From the NCBI RefSeq assembly GCF_039544205.1, contig NZ_BAABLF010000012.1, forward strand, positions 1 through 64,000: a stretch of DNA of 64,000 nucleotides, written 5' to 3'. Origin of the DNA: Ferrimonas gelatinilytica (GTDB lineage Bacteria; Pseudomonadota; Gammaproteobacteria; Enterobacterales; Shewanellaceae). The notes under the pieces were generated by a model, which was not told the origin of the DNA, searched no databases, and saw nothing but the letters and a program-made list of their open reading frames with translations. The translations under genes were made by a program, and so were the position numbers. This document shows positions 58,697 to 64,000 of the stretch, piece after piece; the stretch's first letter is position 1; each line of letters begins with the position of its first letter.

Positions 58697-60457
58697 GTGG
58701 CCGGTCGGATCGCCAGAGATTTTATCGATCAACTCTTATCACGCGTCGACATCGTTGAACTGGTCGATGGCCGGGTAAAACTGAAAAAAGCCGGCAAGAA
58801 CTACCACGCCTGCTGTCCCTTCCATAACGAAAAAACCCCCTCCTTCACCGTCAGCCAGGACAAACAGTTTTACCACTGCTTTGGCTGTGGCGCCCACGGC
58901 AATGCCATCGACTTCATGATGGAGTACGAACGCCTGGAGTTTCCCGATGCCATCGAAGAGCTGGCGGGACAGGCGGGCATGGAGGTCGTACGCGAAGCCA
59001 GTCATGAGCCGCGCCGTCACGCCCCCAATACCACGCCAAGACCCAAAGACGGCAGCGACGATCACTACTCGCTGATGCAGTGGGCCGCCCGTTACTATCA
59101 GCAGCAACTGCGTCAGCACAGCGAAAAAGAGCGGGTTATCCAGTACCTCAAAGGGCGGGGTCTGGACGGTGAAACGGTGCAGAAATTTGGCATCGGCTTC
59201 GCGCCGCCCGGCTGGGACACCCTGATGGGGCAGAAACGGGGCGACAACCGCGCCATCCACCTGCTCACCGAGTGCGGCATGCTGATCGAGAAAGAGGGCA
59301 GCAACCGCAAGTACGACCGCTTTCGCGACCGCCTGATGTTTCCGATCCTGGATCGCCGCGGCCGGGTCATCGCCTTTGGTGGCCGGGTGCTGGGAGAGGG
59401 CACGCCCAAATACCTGAACTCCCCCGAGACCCCGATCTTTCACAAGAGTCATGAGCTCTACGGTCTCTACCAGGTTCGCCAGGCTCACCGCAGCCCGGAG
59501 CGGGTCCTGGTGGTTGAGGGGTACATGGATGTCGTTGCCCTGGGGCAACACGGCATCGATTATGCTGTCGCCTCCTTGGGTACCTCCACCACCGCGGACC
59601 ACATTCAGCTGCTGATGCGCACTGCCCAAAGTGAGGTGGTGTGCTGTTACGATGGCGACCGGGCCGGTCGGGACGCCGCCTGGCGGGCGCTGGAGACGGC
59701 GATGCCGCTGCTAAAAAGCGGCAAGGCACTGAAGTTCATGTTCCTGCCGGACGGCGAAGACCCAGACAGCTTGGTGCAGCAGGAGGGCAAGACCGCCTTT
59801 GAAGCCCGGATCCAGGCGGCAATGCCGCTGTCGGACTACCTGTTCGGTCACCTCCGGGAGCAGGCGGATCTCTCCAGTAACGAGGGTAAGGCTCGCTTCA
59901 TCGCCGAAATCAAACCCTTGATTGAACAGATCAGTGACGACGTACTCCAAGAAACCCTGCTGCAAAGGCTCGAGACCGAGCTGGGATGGGGAGCACGCAA
60001 GCACTTCGCCCAGCCCAAGCGCACGGTAGGCCAACGCCCGCTGGCCCAAGCTCAACGTGGACGGGGTACACCAGTACGCCAAGCCATTGCCCTGCTGCTC
60101 AGCGAGCCGGGACTCGGCTACGGTCTTGCCCCGCAAACCGCCGTTTCTAAGCTCGAGCTCAAGGGGATGCCACTGCTAAGAAGCTTGCTGGAGCTGTGCC
60201 GGGATCAACACCTGACCACCGCCCAACTGCTGGAGCGCTTCCGTGGCGAGCCGGAGTACGATGTCCTGCGAAAGCTCGCCGGAACCCAGTTCGAAGTGGA
60301 GCACAACAAGGGGCAGGTCTTCGCGGATCTGCTCAAAGGGTTTAACCGCCAGATCCTGGACCAAATGGCCAGCGCCCTGCAGGCGAAGAGCACGCTGAGC
60401 AAGGATGAACTGGTGCAACTCCATCAACTCTTGAAGGCCCTGAGGGCGTTCGATTAG
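58697..60457 (+). CDS. dnaG: DNA primase
   Basis: 586 residues. Makes RNA primers at the replication fork. The CHC2 zinc ligands Cys40, His43, Cys61 and Cys64 have the same numbers as E. coli, which supports a GTG start at 58697 with GGGG 6 bases upstream (a longer frame begins four codons earlier). The TOPRIM core has VVEGYMDVVALGQHG and YDGDRAGRDAAWRALE. The C-terminal DnaB-binding domain ends LLKALRAFD. Confidence 0.97.
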   Translation: MAGRIARDFIDQLLSRVDIVELVDGRVKLKKAGKNYHACCPFHNEKTPSFTVSQDKQFYHCFGCGAHGNAIDFMMEYERLEFPDAIEELAGQAGMEVVREASHEPRRHAPNTTPRPKDGSDDHYSLMQWAARYYQQQLRQHSEKERVIQYLKGRGLDGETVQKFGIGFAPPGWDTLMGQKRGDNRAIHLLTECGMLIEKEGSNRKYDRFRDRLMFPILDRRGRVIAFGGRVLGEGTPKYLNSPETPIFHKSHELYGLYQVRQAHRSPERVLVVEGYMDVVALGQHGIDYAVASLGTSTTADHIQLLMRTAQSEVVCCYDGDRAGRDAAWRALETAMPLLKSGKALKFMFLPDGEDPDSLVQQEGKTAFEARIQAAMPLSDYLFGHLREQADLSSNEGKARFIAEIKPLIEQISDDVLQETLLQRLETELGWGARKHFAQPKRTVGQRPLAQAQRGRGTPVRQAIALLLSEPGLGYGLAPQTAVSKLELKGMPLLRSLLELCRDQHLTTAQLLERFRGEPEYDVLRKLAGTQFEVEHNKGQVFADLLKGFNRQILDQMASALQAKSTLSKDELVQLHQLLKALRAFD

Positions 60458-60491
60458 CCTGGCGAGGCTAGCAGTAGAATGCGAATCCCGT

Positions 60492-60497
60492 TATAAT
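60492..60497 (+). promoter_or_regulatory. Possible rpoD promoter -10 element
   Basis: Perfect TATAAT about 60 bases before rpoD; no clear -35 hexamer. May allow rpoD expression apart from the operon. Confidence 0.4.
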
Positions 60498-60558
60498 TGG
60501 CTATTTGCGCGTCACTGGCCGCTTATCCCTAGTTTTTAACCTTAAGTGGATGATATCA

Positions 60559-62388
<1,830 letters not shown>

Positions 62389-62404
62389 ATTCGCCCGGAA
62401 CGAA

Positions 62405-62435
62405 CAAGCCCCGCCCTCTGCGGGGCTTTTCTTTG
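62405..62435 (+). terminator. rpoD terminator
   Basis: AAGCCCCGC-CCTCT-GCGGGGCTT followed by TTCTTT. Confidence 0.85.
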
Positions 62436-62477
62436 CCCTCAAGGGCATATGCGGCATGGATCGCCAGCCAAGCGCAC

Positions 62478-62511
62478 GAAAAAGGCCCGGCAGTGATGCC
62501 GGGCCTTTTTG
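62478..62511. terminator. Second, bidirectional terminator between rpoD and the outer membrane protein gene
   Basis: AAAAAGGCCCGGC-AGTGAT-GCCGGGCCTTTTT, symmetric with A and T flanks. Confidence 0.88.
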
Positions 62512-62534
62512 TACTTCAGGAGATTGGGGCAGCG

Positions 62535-63197
62535 TTAGAACTGCACTTCGGCCCCGACAAACCAGCCGTTTTGCGTTACATCGGCACTGATCCCTTTGAA
62601 GTGGCGTACATCGAAGTCATGTTCGCGATAACCGCCCTTAATGTTCAGATCAAACAGCGACAGATCCAGGCCGTAGCCCAGCCCCACCTGGTAATCGCTG
62701 ATCTGCTTGCTGTTGTAATTGGTCAGTGCCACATCGGCAAAGACAAATAAACCGGAGCTGACCAGGTTGATGCGACTACGGGCATAGCCCATGACGACGC
62801 CTTTATCCAGCTCTACGTTTTCCCACCCCTCGCGGAGTGCACCGTCGTACTGCCGGTAGTTCACCCCAAGGTCCAGCTCGATGCCGTCGTTATCCAGCAG
62901 TTGCCAATAGAAGATGAAATCGGCGTTGGACAGGTCAAGTTCGGTGCCGTCACCGCTGCTGCCCAGGTCGTTATAACGCACCATCAGGTTGGGCAAGATG
63001 GGAATAAAGTGCTCCAGCGCCACGTACGCGCTCAGCCGCTCCTTATCGCTCCAGCCCGGATCGAGCTCGTTAGACTTGCCATCGGTGGACATAGAAAAAA
63101 GGTCCACCCCTCCCTTTATCCCCAGTAGATCCGCCTGGGCTGGCATCGCCAGCCCGGCACTCAGAGCAACTGCACATACGCTCCGTTGTAGCCTCAT
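62535..63197 (-). CDS. TIGR04219-type outer membrane beta-barrel protein
   Basis: 220 residues. Signal peptide (about 1-22, ending MPAQA), then amphipathic strands (AYVALEHFIPILPNLMVRYN; GIELDLGVNYRQYDG; ADVALTNYNSKQISDYQVGLGYG) and a C-terminal aromatic Phe (GAEVQF), the outer membrane insertion signal. Matches the TIGR04219 family found in Shewanella and Vibrio. Function unknown. Confidence 0.85.
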   Translation of the reverse strand: MRLQRSVCAVALSAGLAMPAQADLLGIKGGVDLFSMSTDGKSNELDPGWSDKERLSAYVALEHFIPILPNLMVRYNDLGSSGDGTELDLSNADFIFYWQLLDNDGIELDLGVNYRQYDGALREGWENVELDKGVVMGYARSRINLVSSGLFVFADVALTNYNSKQISDYQVGLGYGLDLSLFDLNIKGGYREHDFDVRHFKGISADVTQNGWFVGAEVQF

Positions 63198-63204
63198 AGA
63201 TGGT

Positions 63205-64000
63205 TTAACCCTGTGTGAGTAGTTGTTTTAGGTCGATAAGCGCCGCGTTGGCGCGGGAAATGTAGTTGGCCATCACCAGGGAGTGATTGGCCACCAGGCC
63301 AAAGCCTCCGCCATTGAGGATGATGGGGCTCCAAACCGTATCCTGGGTAGACTCCAGCTCTCGAATGATCTGCTGCAGGCTGACCCGGGCATTCTTCTTA
63401 TCCAGCACAGGCGCAAAGTCCTGCTCGATGGCACGCATGAAGGCCAGCAGGGCCCAACAGTGCCCCCGGGCTTCGTAGAAAACGTCGTCGATCTTCCACC
63501 AACTGGTGCGTACCCGATGCTCCAGCAACAGCTCGGTGGACTGACGGGCCACCTCGTCGCCGGCCAAATCGGTGTTGACGCGATCCTGGCCCACGCTGGC
63601 GGCGAGGCGTTGAGACAGACTACCCAGGCGCTTCTCCACCTGCTCCAGGTAGCTCACCAGATTGTCCGCCCGGGCGTAGAACTGCGCATCTTCGTTCTTC
63701 GGATCCATGATGCCGTCACGGTAACGGATCAGTGCCTTGATACCGGCCTGATACTCCGCTTCGGCACGGGGGAACATCCAGCTACGCCGATCGATATTGA
63801 ACTTGGGTTGAGCGATCTGCAGGTTGGTGTCTTCGGTGGACTGAGATTGGGAGCGGGCGAAATCCCGCCTCAGCACCAGGCTCAGATCCCGCAACTGCTC
63901 CAGCGCACCAAACTCGAACGCCGGCATGTTATCCATCAGCACCGAGGGGGGCATCACATCATTGGAGAGAAAACCGCCCGGCTTATCCAGCAACCCCTGA
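63205..64000 (-). CDS. DUF2333 family protein (5' end outside the window)
   Basis: The C-terminal 264 residues are seen; the frame is open through 64000 and the family is longer, so the start lies beyond the window. Recognisable parts are GGFLSNDVMPPSVLMDNMPA, REFARSQ-like LRRDFARSQSQ, SWMFPRAEAEYQAGIKAL, and VFYEARGHCWALLAFMRAIE. DUF2333 proteins are usually anchored by an N-terminal membrane helix; function unknown. Confidence 0.8.
   Translation of the reverse strand, partial: QGLLDKPGGFLSNDVMPPSVLMDNMPAFEFGALEQLRDLSLVLRRDFARSQSQSTEDTNLQIAQPKFNIDRRSWMFPRAEAEYQAGIKALIRYRDGIMDPKNEDAQFYARADNLVSYLEQVEKRLGSLSQRLAASVGQDRVNTDLAGDEVARQSTELLLEHRVRTSWWKIDDVFYEARGHCWALLAFMRAIEQDFAPVLDKKNARVSLQQIIRELESTQDTVWSPIILNGGGFGLVANHSLVMANYISRANAALIDLKQLLTQG

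Overview
The window is a 64 kb stretch of chromosome from a moderately GC-rich gammaproteobacterium. Every core gene follows the enterobacterial/Alteromonadales pattern. Several lineage markers (a DUF2986 micro-protein, a RibBX-type DHBP synthase with a degenerate GTP cyclohydrolase II tail, a MetT-type NhaC transporter behind a MetJ operator, a TIGR04219 outer membrane protein, a GspA/GspB pair) point to the Shewanella/Ferrimonas/Vibrio side of the class. A Ferrimonas-like organism is my best guess, by inference only. I see no rRNA operon, prophage, intact insertion sequence, integron or CRISPR array.

Layout. 0.1-5.7 kb: lasT-like methyltransferase, aceK, slyD, DUF2986 and a DUF4442 hotdog protein, punctuated by three arrays of 7-bp tandem repeats, one of them 76 perfect copies. 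5.8-13.0 kb: a leftward cluster glyA / nrdR-ribD-ribE-ribBX-ribH-nusB-thiL-pgpA (one-carbon, riboflavin, thiamine and phospholipid metabolism). 13.3-19.7 kb: a heme-type TonB receptor, the translation factor EttA, and a lipoprotein pectate-lyase-like beta-helix protein. 20.0-34.5 kb: a long rightward cell-envelope and housekeeping run, leuS-lptE-holA-nadD-rsfS-rlmH-mrdA-rodA-mltB-rlpA-dacA-ybeD-lipB-lipA, with the same gene order as other gammaproteobacteria. 34.6-38.9 kb: holD-rimI, then a small accessory-looking cluster (DUF4258, DUF2845, ADP-ribosylglycohydrolase) divergent from a WYL regulator across a strong dyad, then a SYLF-like lipoprotein.

39-50 kb: tRNA-Trp, hpt, ubiX, mpl, metT, an unrecognised lipoprotein, fbp, ppa, a TPR/transglutaminase-like lipoprotein, an SRPBCC protein, cobA, and three tRNA-Pro genes preceded by a tRNA-Pro relic. 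50-64 kb: gspB-gspA, cca, uppP, folK-folB, plsY, tsaD, the rpsU-yqeY-dnaG-rpoD macromolecular synthesis operon, a TIGR04219 outer membrane protein and a DUF2333 protein cut by the window end.

Most of the window is ordinary conserved chromosome. The parts that deserve a second look are the heptamer minisatellites in the first 6 kb, the DUF4258-DUF2845-ADP-ribosylglycohydrolase/WYL cluster at 35.5-38.0 kb, the MetJ operator that assigns the NhaC-like transporter to methionine, an 18-bp motif shared by the cobA and folB/plsY control regions, and the degenerate tRNA-Pro copy. All function calls are made from sequence motifs and remembered family features; no database search was run.
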